Under the pieces are notes generated by a model, which was not told the DNA's origin, ran no database searches, and saw only the letters and a program-made list of their open reading frames with translations. Shown piece by piece: positions 43,849 through 52,341 of a stretch of DNA of 64,000 nt. Source of the DNA: a virus; the IMG/VR virus record IMGVR_UViG_3300008111_000006, positions 32,405 to 96,404 of that record; one strand, written 5' to 3'. A program made the translations under genes and the position numbers. Each line of letters begins with the position of its first letter. Positions within the stretch are counted from its first letter, which is position 1.

Positions 43849-45264
43849 ATGGAAACACAGTTGACTAATATTGAGAAAGAGAACGTAACATTAACTAAAA
43901 ACGGTATGGTTACTAACCCAACAACACTTAATAAGTGTGTTGACTTATTCTTCTCTATTGGTTCAATGAGAGGTAAGTCAAAAGATAAATTAATTAAAAT
44001 GTTTAATGAGGCATTTGAAGAAAATCCTTTGATTACGACAAAAATTCTTTTTTGGGTTAGAGATATTAGAGGTGGTGCGGGTGAAAGAAAAGTGTTCAGA
44101 GATATTATTGAATACTTGGTAACTAACTCACCAGAAACAGTTAGAAAAAATATTAATCTAATACCTGAGTTCGGAAGATGGGATGACATATTGATTCTTT
44201 TGGGTACAGAATTAGAAGAAGATATGTTTTACCATATCAGAGCAGCGTTAATCAACCGTACCGATGGTTTATGTGCTAAATGGATGCCTAGAAAAGGTGA
44301 GTTGGCAAACAAACTTAGAAAATTGTTTAAGATGACACCTAAACAATATAGAAAAATGTTAGTTGAATTAACTAATGTTGTTGAAACTAAGATGTGTGAT
44401 AAGGATTGGGAATCTATTGATTATTCTAAATTACCTTCTTTAGCGTCATCTAGATATCAAAAATCTTTTAAGAGAAACGATACTGTTAGATATGAGGATT
44501 ATAAAAATGCGTTGGTTGATGGTACCGCTAAGGTAAATGCTGGGGCAGTATATCCATATGATATCATTAAATCTATGAGATATGGTGGTGACGATGTTGT
44601 CAACAATAAACAATGGGAATCCCTACCAAATTTTATGGAAGGATCCACTGAAAGAATATTACCAGTGGTAGACGTTTCTGGATCTATGACTTGTTCAGCA
44701 GGAGGAAATCCAAACCTAACATGTATAGATGTGGCAATATCATTAGGTATGTATATATCTGAAAGAAGTGAAGGTAATTTTAAAGATGCGTTTATCACAT
44801 TCTCTGAGAATCCACAACTACAGTATTTAAAAGGTGATTTAAAACAAAGATTGAACCAGTTACTTAGTGCGGAGTGGGGTATGACTACTAATTTAGAAAA
44901 AGTATTTAAATTAATACTTACACAGGCTAAGAACAACAAAATATCTGAAGATATGATGCCGACTAAAATAATTATTTTATCGGATATGGAGTTCAACGAA
45001 GCAACTCGTAAAGATAGTAGTTCACAATCTATGATTGAAGCTATGTATGAGGAGGCAGGGTATAAAAAACCTGATATCATCTACTGGAATTTAAATGCGA
45101 CTGGAGGTAACTTTCCTGTTGAGTTTGATGAAAACGGAACTGCGTTAGTTTCAGGATTTAGTCCGTCAATTCTTAAATCTTTATTAGGTGGTAAGAATAT
45201 GACACCAGAATCCATATTGTTGGATACTGTGAATAGTGAAAGATATGGTGTTATAACCGTATAA
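43849..45264 (+). CDS. DUF2828 / Ro60-TROVE-related protein with a vWA MIDAS (471 aa)
   Basis: The N-terminal 270 residues are helical-repeat-like (FFSIGSMRGKSKDKLIKMFN, ILFWVRDIRGGAGERKVFRD), as in TROVE/Ro and DUF2828. The C-terminal von Willebrand A domain has an intact MIDAS, LPVVDVSGSMTCS near residue 281, plus IIILSDMEF. Ro60-type proteins form rings that bind misfolded or Y-type RNAs. The ATG at 43849 is preferred over a TTG at 43825 that overlaps the promoter. A structured noncoding region with a boxA-like start follows directly. Confidence 0.8.
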   Translation: METQLTNIEKENVTLTKNGMVTNPTTLNKCVDLFFSIGSMRGKSKDKLIKMFNEAFEENPLITTKILFWVRDIRGGAGERKVFRDIIEYLVTNSPETVRKNINLIPEFGRWDDILILLGTELEEDMFYHIRAALINRTDGLCAKWMPRKGELANKLRKLFKMTPKQYRKMLVELTNVVETKMCDKDWESIDYSKLPSLASSRYQKSFKRNDTVRYEDYKNALVDGTAKVNAGAVYPYDIIKSMRYGGDDVVNNKQWESLPNFMEGSTERILPVVDVSGSMTCSAGGNPNLTCIDVAISLGMYISERSEGNFKDAFITFSENPQLQYLKGDLKQRLNQLLSAEWGMTTNLEKVFKLILTQAKNNKISEDMMPTKIIILSDMEFNEATRKDSSSQSMIEAMYEEAGYKKPDIIYWNLNATGGNFPVEFDENGTALVSGFSPSILKSLLGGKNMTPESILLDTVNSERYGVITV

Positions 45265-45267
45265 AAA

Positions 45268-45276
45268 GTTCTTTGA
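45268..45276 (+). promoter_or_regulatory. boxA-like GTTCTTTGA before the large noncoding RNA
   Basis: Same 9-mer as before the tmRNA and within or before both tRNA arrays; it resembles the NusB/S10 boxA used for stable-RNA antitermination. Confidence 0.6.
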
Positions 45277-45808
45277 AAAAAAATATTTGTGATAGTTAAG
45301 GAATAATTGCAGCAAAATTTAAAACTAAAATTTATAGCTACATACAAAGGGCTTGATAACCCTCCTAACTATAAGGGTGTAAACCACGAAAGTGGGGGAC
45401 CACTCACGGTTAGGTAAAGTGTCAAACTATTCCGATATCACAATCATATTAGGTGTAATGGATTGGAGGTTAACGAACCTCCTTTAAGTCCGATAAACGA
45501 ATGGTTTCTGCAACTCTTATTCTAGGAACTATGTAGATCAGAAGTTTTACCACTTTACTTCAAAAAAAATATAAAGTGGCGACCATAGGTGAGTTTAAAC
45601 GTGGGAAATTCCCACACTTTAGGTCGTAAAACATACCTCTTGTTTATCTCAAGTTAAAAAGGTAGTTGGATTTGTCTCAATTAAAAAAAAGACACCCGAA
45701 CCAGAATGGGCCAATAATATTGGGGTGGGTACTCTACCACCTAAAATAAAAACAGGACCACCATTCCGACACCGACATTTAAAAGGGAAGAGAAATCTTC
45801 CCTTTTTT
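45277..45808 (+). ncRNA. candidate large structured noncoding RNA next to the Ro-like gene (about 530 nt)
   Basis: No coding frame fits the interval. It has many strong local stems. Examples are CCTAAC/GTTAGG (45364/45409) enclosing GGGTG/CACTC and a CCAC-GAAA-GTGG tetraloop; GGAGGTT/AACCTCC at 45465-45482; CCACTTTA/TAAAGTGG at 45550-45579; CGACC/GGTCG (45580/45622) around GTGGGAA/TTCCCAC; and CCAATA/TATTGG. It starts after a boxA and ends in a terminator at 45781. I could not match it to RNase P, group I introns or other classes; a GOLLD/ROOL-like phage RNA or Ro-bound RNA is possible. The exact 5' end is unknown. Confidence 0.65.
45781..45808 (+). terminator. terminator of the large noncoding RNA
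   Basis: GGGAAGA/TCTTCCC stem closed by a GAAA loop and followed by six T residues. Confidence 0.85.
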
Positions 45809-45881
45809 ATTTTATAACATTTACAGTTTAAATTATTTTCAGTAACATTGTTTATAATAACAAAGTTAAGAAATTATATAT

Positions 45882-46355
45882 ATGAAAATTGTTACAAAAA
45901 ACATTAAATTAGAAAAAGGGGATAGACATTATTTAATTTATCTAATGGATCATAACAATAACCCTATTGAATGTAAAGAGGCTATCGGAGAAGAGGATAG
46001 ATTAGGTAAGGAAAATGAATTAAGTAAACAATATAGTATTACTACTGAAAACATTGAGTTTGTGTCCTTAGATAAATTTAAAAGTCAAAATAGTGATTAT
46101 ACCCCACTAATTCTTGTATTTTATTTAGAAAGACACTTATTCTCTAATAGAGATATGATCCAAACCTATGGAGATAGTGTGAGAAAGTATTTGGAGGATA
46201 AAGGTGATGACGTAAGATTATTCTTTTTACCAACGGATGATAAAGAAGAAATAAAATGTATTAATCCTGTTTATATAGAAGATAATGATGAGTTGGAAAA
46301 ATTAAATGATCTGATTGAAGATCTTAATGATAAATTTCAAGTTGGTGTTGAATAG
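45882..46355 (+). CDS. hypothetical protein (157 aa)
   Basis: Not recognised. It is an acidic alpha/beta sequence (TPLILVFYLERHLFSNRDMI near residue 67). It is convergent with the minus-strand gene that ends one base later, with no space for a terminator. Confidence 0.6.
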   Translation: MKIVTKNIKLEKGDRHYLIYLMDHNNNPIECKEAIGEEDRLGKENELSKQYSITTENIEFVSLDKFKSQNSDYTPLILVFYLERHLFSNRDMIQTYGDSVRKYLEDKGDDVRLFFLPTDDKEEIKCINPVYIEDNDELEKLNDLIEDLNDKFQVGVE

Positions 46356-47006
46356 TTAAGGGCGGGTGGATGATCTATATGTTTTATTTATTGTCCACCC
46401 AGTCTTTTCCACAATTCTTTTATATGTTTTAGTTCTATTCTTTCTATTTATTGGACCTGTGAATAAGATATTTTTAACTTTATTAGTTTCACAAAATTCT
46501 AATAAAACCCTATATAATCTTTTAGTATCATAAGGGTTTTTACAAACTATAATATTAAAATCGTAATTTTGATGTATTAATAGTTTATTATTAATATAAT
46601 TAATTTGTTTGATGTTGTCTTCTTTAGATTTATTTAGTATGAACAACCGTAACAATTTTTTAGTATCCATTCTTTCTTTAAACCCATATACAGTAAATTT
46701 CTCCTCATAAAAATATTCTGATTTATGTATCAGACTCCATTTTTCACTATTTAATTTTACTGGTATAGTTCTACCTAATTCATCTCTATCATAATAATCT
46801 ATATCAGTCTCCTCCTTTTCTTTCAGTAAAAGTAGTTCGTATAAAACTGGTTTTATTTTCTTATAGGCATTATTTTTTTTAGGTAATAGTACAATATTTT
46901 TATCCCTAGTTTTGAAGTATTTTTCTTTCGCATTGTTTTCATTACTACCTTCGTATACTATTTTTCTTTTTTTACCGTTCTGAGTAATAATAATTCTGTA
47001 ACGCAT
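46356..47006 (-). CDS. hypothetical basic protein (216 aa)
   Basis: Not recognised. It is strongly basic (about one lysine/arginine in four residues), beginning MRYRIIITQNGKKRKIVYEG, which looks like a small beta domain, and ending RTKTYKRIVEKTGWTINKTY. Nucleic-acid binding is possible from charge only. It is divergent from dnaJ. Confidence 0.6.
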   Translation of the reverse strand: MRYRIIITQNGKKRKIVYEGSNENNAKEKYFKTRDKNIVLLPKKNNAYKKIKPVLYELLLLKEKEETDIDYYDRDELGRTIPVKLNSEKWSLIHKSEYFYEEKFTVYGFKERMDTKKLLRLFILNKSKEDNIKQINYINNKLLIHQNYDFNIIVCKNPYDTKRLYRVLLEFCETNKVKNILFTGPINRKNRTKTYKRIVEKTGWTINKTYRSSTRP

Positions 47007-47061
47007 ATCTTTATTTTCTATTTAAGTATAGTTATACTTTATAAAAAATAAATATAAAATA

Positions 47062-48060
47062 ATGAATAAAGATTATTACCAAATTTTAGGAGTAGATAGA
47101 AGTGCGAATGAATCCGACATAAAAAAAGCATATAGAAAATTATCTAAAGAGTATCATCCAGATCTAAACCCAAATAATAAAGAGGCAGAAGAAAAGTTTA
47201 AAAGTATTGCCGAAGCGTATTCTGTGTTGTCAGACAAAGAAAAAAAAATAAATTATGATAGATTTGGGACTGCGGATGGTAGAACAAATCCTTTTGGTGG
47301 TATGAATATGGATGACATATTTTCTTCTTTTTATGGTAATATGAAATATGGAAGAAATATGAAAGGTGGAGACATTAGAATTAATGTAAAACTTACATTA
47401 GAAGAAATGTATAATGGAGTCCAAAAGAAAATAATATATAGAAAATTATCTAAATGTGAACCTTGTATTGGTAGAGGTGGAGAAACAATTAGTTGCGTTA
47501 CTTGTAATGGTATTGGTGTGGTAAATAATATTCAAAACACACCATTCGGTAAAATACAAACTACTACACATTGTCCTAACTGTTCTGGTAGTGGGCAAAT
47601 CATTACTAAAAAATGTGGTATTTGTTCAGGTAATGGAGTTAGTCAACAAGAAATTCCTTTTGAGTTTGATTTACCTAGAGGAGTTATGGATGGTGAAATG
47701 TTAAGAGTTTTTGGTATGGGTAATTCAGTTAGAAATGGGGTGGAAGGAGATTTATTAATTAATATTATAGAAATACCACATGAAAAATTTAAGAGGGTAG
47801 GTTTAGATATACACCAAAAGATTAATTTAACGTATAAAGATTTAGTTTTAGGTAATGATTCTGTTGAGATAGATACTATAGACAATAAAATAAGGTTTAA
47901 AATACATCCTGGGACTAAGATTGGAACAATGTTAAGGGTACCTAATAAAGGGTTCATTAGAGAAAATTTAAACGGTGATATGTTATTGGAGATATGGTTA
48001 GATATACCAACAAATATCGATGAAGAAGAAAAAGAAAAAATTAATTTATTAAAAATTTGA
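47062..48060 (+). CDS. dnaJ: DnaJ (Hsp40) co-chaperone (332 aa)
   Basis: The J domain has the HPD motif ([20 protein letters not shown]). A G/F-rich stretch ([15 protein letters not shown]) follows, then four CxxCxGxG-type zinc motifs: [25 protein letters not shown] and CGICSGNG. The C-terminal peptide-binding domain is present but shorter than in cellular type I DnaJ (about 375 residues). It would recruit host DnaK for folding or replication-complex work. Full type I DnaJ in a phage is uncommon. Confidence 0.92.
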   Translation: MNKDYYQILGVDRSANESDIKKAYRKLSKEYHPDLNPNNKEAEEKFKSIAEAYSVLSDKEKKINYDRFGTADGRTNPFGGMNMDDIFSSFYGNMKYGRNMKGGDIRINVKLTLEEMYNGVQKKIIYRKLSKCEPCIGRGGETISCVTCNGIGVVNNIQNTPFGKIQTTTHCPNCSGSGQIITKKCGICSGNGVSQQEIPFEFDLPRGVMDGEMLRVFGMGNSVRNGVEGDLLINIIEIPHEKFKRVGLDIHQKINLTYKDLVLGNDSVEIDTIDNKIRFKIHPGTKIGTMLRVPNKGFIRENLNGDMLLEIWLDIPTNIDEEEKEKINLLKI

Positions 48061-48079
48061 TTTTTCGGAAATTAATAGA

Positions 48080-48087
48080 TAAATTTG
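48080..48087 (+). promoter_or_regulatory. Bacteroidetes-type -7 box TAAATTTG
   Basis: With a TTTG at 48056 in -33 position; 29 bases before the ATG at 48117. Confidence 0.5.
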
Positions 48088-48116
48088 TGTATTATTAATT
48101 AAAAAATATAAAAATT

Positions 48117-48542
48117 ATGGCAAAATTTGAAGAAGTCTTTGAAGACACATTAGAATTGTTTCAAAAACACATTGATGAAAGTTCTATCCCTAAATTCCTT
48201 AAAATTAAAATTTTATCGAATAACAATCTTAAAAAAGATTTTGGTGTAGTTAGTAAATCACAAGATATTGTGAAATATATGACTGACTATGATATCATCA
48301 TTCAAGTTAATGAACCAATATTCGATCAATTAGAAAATACTCAAAAAGAGTATATCGTTAGTGATCTTTTGGCTCAGATTGTATATGATATGGATAAGGA
48401 TAAAGTTAGTATTGTGAAACCTGATGTTAACACATTTAGTGGTGTATTAAGAAAATATGGTATCGATACATATTTATCAATTAAAGAAAGTATTTCAGTA
48501 CTTTTAGAACAAAAACAAATTGAAGAAGATGCAGTTAGATAA
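48117..48542 (+). CDS. hypothetical protein resembling an inactive phage metallopeptidase (141 aa)
   Basis: The layout (strand DIIIQVNEPIFDQLENTQKE, helix YIVSDLLAQIVYDMDKDKVS, then a C-terminal GVLRKYG helix) resembles phage putative metallopeptidases, but the HExxH that should fall in the helix reads VSDLLAQ. If related, it has lost catalysis. Low confidence in the family. It overlaps the next gene by 14 bases. Confidence 0.55.
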   Translation: MAKFEEVFEDTLELFQKHIDESSIPKFLKIKILSNNNLKKDFGVVSKSQDIVKYMTDYDIIIQVNEPIFDQLENTQKEYIVSDLLAQIVYDMDKDKVSIVKPDVNTFSGVLRKYGIDTYLSIKESISVLLEQKQIEEDAVR

Positions 48543-48732
48543 TAGTAATGGTATAAATAAAATTGCCACCGATCCAACCCTATCTAAACAAGAAAAGAAT
48601 TGGGAGTTGATGAGTGTTTTAGGAATGAAATGGTCAGAAACAGTTTCTCTTACTGATGAAGACAGAGATTTTTTATTAACTAAGGTGGAGAAGATTAAAA
48701 TTCATATTGAAAAAAGTAGAAAATTACAATGA
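48529..48732 (+). CDS. small hypothetical protein (67 aa)
   Basis: The ATG at 48529 lies inside the end of the previous gene; the stop overlaps the methyltransferase start by 4 bases, so all three are coupled. It is helical, with no recognised motif (ATDPTLSKQEKNWELMSVLG). Confidence 0.55.
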   Translation: MQLDNSNGINKIATDPTLSKQEKNWELMSVLGMKWSETVSLTDEDRDFLLTKVEKIKIHIEKSRKLQ

Positions 48733-49640
48733 TAAGTTATATTGGTGGCAAGGCTAGGATTTCTAAATGGATAGTACCATTTATATCCGAAGATATAGAA
48801 ACATACGTAGAACCTTTTAGTGGTATGTTTTGGGTATTTTTTAGAATGGATTTAAAAAAATATCCTAATTTGAAGACTGTGGTTTATAACGACTTCAACG
48901 GGTTAAACGCAAATTTATTTTCTTGTTGTAAGGAGTATGATAAATTATGGGATGAAATAATTAAATATCCTTGTCAACAATTAGGGGTGACAGATACACC
49001 TCAGATTTATTCAGAAATGTTTAAACAATACCAGAATGAGTTATTCAGCTCGTCTGGTATTGTTATTACGGAAGAAAATAAATATGATATTGCAGCAAAA
49101 TATGTGTACGTATTAACTCAAATATTTTCTGGTTCTAAACCTGAGACATCTAATTATATGGATTATAAAGGTAAATACAGATGTAAAGTATTAATATTTT
49201 TAGATAAACTTAAAGATAAAAAATATAGAGAACATTTTGATAAAATCACATTTATAGAAAATTTAGATTTTAGTGATGTTATACAGAAATATGATTCCGA
49301 AAAAACTTATTTTTATGTCGATCCACCGTATTGGAAAACAGAAAATTACTATTCCAATCATGACTTTGATAGAAACGATCACGAAAGATTGGCAATCGTA
49401 TTAAAAAACATTAAAGGTAGATTTTCTTTAAGTTATTATGATTTTCCATTACTTAAAGAATGGTTTCCTAAAACAGAATATGTTTGGGAAATGAAAGAGT
49501 TTGCTAAAGCAGCAGCCGCTAAAAGTGGTGTAAAACAAAATATGGGTGAAGAATTACTCATTATGAATTATGGTGAGAACAAATACGTATTACCATCTGA
49601 AGGGACTCAGTTAGATTTATTTAATCATACATTTTTATAG
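48729..49640 (+). CDS. DNA adenine methyltransferase, D12/Dam class (303 aa)
   Basis: The SAM motif SYIGGKARISKWIVPFI and VEPFSGMFWVFFRM at the N-terminus and the catalytic YFYVDPPYW near residue 197 identify a class D12 N6-adenine methylase. It is probably used to protect phage DNA from restriction. The target sequence cannot be read from the protein. It is followed 2 bases later by a second methyltransferase of another class. Confidence 0.85.
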   Translation: MISYIGGKARISKWIVPFISEDIETYVEPFSGMFWVFFRMDLKKYPNLKTVVYNDFNGLNANLFSCCKEYDKLWDEIIKYPCQQLGVTDTPQIYSEMFKQYQNELFSSSGIVITEENKYDIAAKYVYVLTQIFSGSKPETSNYMDYKGKYRCKVLIFLDKLKDKKYREHFDKITFIENLDFSDVIQKYDSEKTYFYVDPPYWKTENYYSNHDFDRNDHERLAIVLKNIKGRFSLSYYDFPLLKEWFPKTEYVWEMKEFAKAAAAKSGVKQNMGEELLIMNYGENKYVLPSEGTQLDLFNHTFL

Positions 49641-49642
49641 AC

Positions 49643-50545
49643 ATGGGAAGAATACCTAAGAAAAGAAAAATTGAACAATTAGCATTGTTTAGTGCAGAAA
49701 CTATGGAGGAAATAACAATATTTAAAGGGGAAGAAACTATAGATGATGTAGTTTTGATAGACGTAGTAGAATCCAAAGAGGTTGGGTTAGTAACCAATCA
49801 AATTTATTGTGGGGATACTGTTGAAACTATGAAAAAAATTAAAGACAAAAGTATTAATTTAATTTTAACTTCTCCACCATATTTGGCATCGATAAGAAAA
49901 GATAATCATAAATATCCAGGTGCTAAAGACCTAATTAAAGATAACCAACCAGTAAAAGAATATATTAGTTGGTTAATAGAAGTGTTTAAACAATATGAAA
50001 GAATTTTGACAGATGAGGGTGTAATTGTATTTAATTATAGTTATACCACATTTAATCCATCTTTACCGTATATGTTAATTAATGAGGTGTTTGAAAATAC
50101 ATCATTAGAGATATATGATACGGCATCTTGGAAAAAGAAATCTTGTGTACCTTTAAGTGGGCATCCAAATAGAATGACTAGAATTGTTGAAATGGTTTAT
50201 ATTTTTGCGAAAACACCTAACTTTAGTGCAAATAAAATAGTATCTTCAGTATCTAAAACTGGACAGAAGTATTTCAATACGTATTATAATTTTATTGAGG
50301 CAAAAAATAATGATGGTAAAGTGGAAGGACATGAGGCAACATTTTCTACAGAGTTTGCAAATTACTTTATAGATTTATACTCAAAACCGAATGACATTGT
50401 ATTAGATAACTTTTCTGGTACGGGTACAACACCCTACGCCGCATCCAAAATGGGTAGACAGTATATTGGGATAGATTTAGTCGAAGATTACTGTGACTAC
50501 GCTAAGGAAAGACTTTCTAAACTATATAAAGAAAATAGTAAATAA
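49643..50545 (+). CDS. DNA methyltransferase, TSPPY class (300 aa)
   Basis: Permuted (beta-class) layout: catalytic LILTSPPYLAS near residue 73, then the SAM-binding VLDNFSGTGTTPYAASKMGR near residue 253. TSPPY is typical of N4-cytosine and some N6-adenine methylases. The first 50 residues are a linker (KKRKIEQLALFSAE). It pairs with the Dam-type enzyme upstream; no cognate restriction gene is adjacent, so self-protection is the likely role. Confidence 0.83.
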   Translation: MGRIPKKRKIEQLALFSAETMEEITIFKGEETIDDVVLIDVVESKEVGLVTNQIYCGDTVETMKKIKDKSINLILTSPPYLASIRKDNHKYPGAKDLIKDNQPVKEYISWLIEVFKQYERILTDEGVIVFNYSYTTFNPSLPYMLINEVFENTSLEIYDTASWKKKSCVPLSGHPNRMTRIVEMVYIFAKTPNFSANKIVSSVSKTGQKYFNTYYNFIEAKNNDGKVEGHEATFSTEFANYFIDLYSKPNDIVLDNFSGTGTTPYAASKMGRQYIGIDLVEDYCDYAKERLSKLYKENSK

Positions 50546-50551
50546 TTTAGT

Positions 50552-50977
50552 ATGGACTGGTTAAAAAAATATTTAAAATATAAATTTAAACGATTTATAG
50601 TAAAATATAAATTATTTGAAGGTCATTTTTTAAAAGAAAATTTTGAGTATACTGGTTATGAAAGAATATGTACCGCAATAGTTCGTAAAACAATAAATCA
50701 TACAGATACTAAATATACCATCGCACCACTTTCAAATAAAAGATACCTAATCAACAAAACTTTAGATATTTTTATTATTATGGAAGATAGTAAAGTAGAG
50801 ATAACTAATCATGTGTATCATTATGTCATTACTTTACCAAAAAAAGAAATGATTAAATTAATTAATAGATTTGATAAAAAGGTTGATGAGGAAAGGATCA
50901 TGTATGAAAATCAAATTAAATCTCAGATAGATTATACCCTACATAAAATTTATGACAAAATAAATTTTTTTAATTGA
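50552..50977 (+). CDS. hypothetical basic protein (141 aa)
   Basis: Not recognised. The N-terminus is lysine/aromatic-rich (MDWLKKYLKYKFKRFIVKYK) and could sit on a membrane surface or nucleic acid. The remainder is alpha/beta. Confidence 0.55.
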   Translation: MDWLKKYLKYKFKRFIVKYKLFEGHFLKENFEYTGYERICTAIVRKTINHTDTKYTIAPLSNKRYLINKTLDIFIIMEDSKVEITNHVYHYVITLPKKEMIKLINRFDKKVDEERIMYENQIKSQIDYTLHKIYDKINFFN

Positions 50978-50987
50978 ATTTTTATTA

Positions 50988-50995
50988 TATATTTG
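50988..50995 (+). promoter_or_regulatory. Bacteroidetes-type -7 box TATATTTG
   Basis: Seventeen bases before the ATG at 51013. Confidence 0.5.
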
Positions 50996-51012
50996 TACAA
51001 TAATTTATTTTT

Positions 51013-51411
51013 ATGGAAAAAGTGGAAGAAAAGTTATTAGAGTATTTAAATGATAAACCTAATTACGAAAAATTTAAAATACTACATAATGAGATGGGTT
51101 ACGATTTCGATTTCATTAAAAAATTATACCCAAAAGAACTTAAAACCTTTTCAGATTTAAAATTTGGAAAGCATGGTAATAGTTGGATGGTAGGTGCGAT
51201 TCAAGCAATTTTAAATTTCGATAATGGACACTTTGTTTCAGTAGTTGGTGGGGGTAATGGTTTATATGGTGATGGGGTTAAAACCTTTGAAGTAGGGTTT
51301 CCGTTACCTGGTGATAGTATAGATGTTGAGGGTTGGTTGTCACCTGAAGAAGTAACAACGTTAATGATTAACATTCAAATGAAAGAACCATATGGGACAA
51401 ACCGAATATAA
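51013..51411 (+). CDS. hypothetical protein with a glycine-rich centre (132 aa)
   Basis: Not recognised. A helical N-terminus is followed by AIQAILNFDNGHFVSVVGGG and NGLYGDGVKTFEVGFPLPGD, which look like a single beta-rich domain. It overlaps the next gene by 20 bases. Confidence 0.6.
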   Translation: MEKVEEKLLEYLNDKPNYEKFKILHNEMGYDFDFIKKLYPKELKTFSDLKFGKHGNSWMVGAIQAILNFDNGHFVSVVGGGNGLYGDGVKTFEVGFPLPGDSIDVEGWLSPEEVTTLMINIQMKEPYGTNRI

Positions 51412-51832
51412 GAGAAGGTTAGAATTTATTAATGAAGACGTAAAAATATTATACGGATCATTAACAGACGAAGTAATTAATACACCTGTCCCTAATTATG
51501 AAAGTGTAGGTGTTCTTTTAAGTAATATAGAAATCGCCTCTAATTTAAATGATGATGAATCTTTGGGTTGGAAAACTAAATTTAACATCCCTACTCATGA
51601 TCCACAAACAGGTGACATTAACCCTTATTATGAAGAACTAACTGGTAGTAAAAACCCATTGGTTGTCTCTAATATAGATAAGATGCCCAATCAAAAGTGG
51701 CATCAGATAATATCATTTATTAAATCTGGAGTTAGAATAGTTGGTTATTGTTTTATACCATTTAATTTAGTTTTGGCAACAGTTTTATTGGTATTAAGTG
51801 AAGTTATTGGTATCGTAGAAGAATTAGTATAG
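51392..51832 (+). CDS. hypothetical protein with a C-terminal hydrophobic segment (146 aa)
   Basis: Not recognised. The last 35 residues (VRIVGYCFIPFNLVLATVLL and onward) are hydrophobic and may be one membrane span. It overlaps the upstream gene by 20 bases and ends 1 base before the next. Confidence 0.55.
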   Translation: MGQTEYKRRLEFINEDVKILYGSLTDEVINTPVPNYESVGVLLSNIEIASNLNDDESLGWKTKFNIPTHDPQTGDINPYYEELTGSKNPLVVSNIDKMPNQKWHQIISFIKSGVRIVGYCFIPFNLVLATVLLVLSEVIGIVEELV

Positions 51833-51833
51833 T

Positions 51834-52109
51834 ATGGAAGGGAAAAAAATTATTACTATCGTATCAGAAGTGAAAGAAGACGGTAGACTTTATTTAGATT
51901 TTGGAATAGATAAAATAAGTGGTATAACAAAGTTAGAATTATTGTCTATAATGACTAATAGTCTGGTTATGTCAACAAAAATGGTTTGTGAGGATTTAGA
52001 TTATGAATCTCAAGGTAAACTAATAACTGATGTACTTGATTTACTTAAAAATAACTTATTTGATGGTGATTCTTTTAAAGATTTAGATGTAAAAATAAAA
52101 GAATTGTAA
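51834..52109 (+). CDS. hypothetical protein (91 aa)
   Basis: Not recognised. It is a small alpha/beta protein (MEGKKIITIVSEVKEDGRLY) with two methionine-rich helices. Last gene before the tmRNA region. Confidence 0.55.
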   Translation: MEGKKIITIVSEVKEDGRLYLDFGIDKISGITKLELLSIMTNSLVMSTKMVCEDLDYESQGKLITDVLDLLKNNLFDGDSFKDLDVKIKEL

Positions 52110-52116
52110 AAAAATA

Positions 52117-52147
52117 TTTGTTTTTAAGTAAATTATATATATATTTG
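52117..52147 (+). promoter_or_regulatory. promoter ahead of the tmRNA (TTTG / TATATTTG)
   Basis: TTTG at 52117-52120 and TATATTTG at 52140-52147 with 19 bases between; drives the short ORF at 52168 and, through the boxA at 52283, the tmRNA. Confidence 0.6.
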
Positions 52148-52167
52148 TAGATATAATAATAACACTA

Positions 52168-52341
52168 ATGAGTTTATCTAAAAAAATATACGAAGAAATC
52201 AAGTATGAGGAAGAAAATATTTCTTACGATGAGAGTGGTTGGGTTGATAGAGTATTGTATACTAAAGATAAATTAAAAGAAAGTTCTTTGAAAAATGGGG
52301 ATGGTTTTGGATTTGACAATCAAAGGTTGAGTTCGGAATGA
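52168..52341 (+). CDS. short ORF overlapping the 5' end of the tmRNA (57 aa)
   Basis: Starts MSLSKKIYEEIKYEEENISY and runs 45 bases into the tmRNA before a TGA. It is acidic and not recognised. The boxA-like site lies inside its reading frame. Translation would interfere with the tmRNA 5' end, so it may be a regulatory ORF or a chance frame. Confidence 0.4.
   Translation: MSLSKKIYEEIKYEEENISYDESGWVDRVLYTKDKLKESSLKNGDGFGFDNQRLSSE
52283..52291 (+). promoter_or_regulatory. boxA-like GTTCTTTGA before the tmRNA
   Basis: Ends 5 bases before the mature tmRNA 5' end. Confidence 0.6.

Noticed and set aside
45277-45808. RNase P RNA or a group I intron as identity of the large RNA
   Set aside because: I could not find the conserved RNase P core (GAGGAAAGTCC type) or group I P/Q/R/S elements, and the flanking genes are intact, not split exons.
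48117-48542. Active phage metallopeptidase
   Set aside because: The helix that should hold HExxH reads VSDLLAQ, so at most a degenerate relative.
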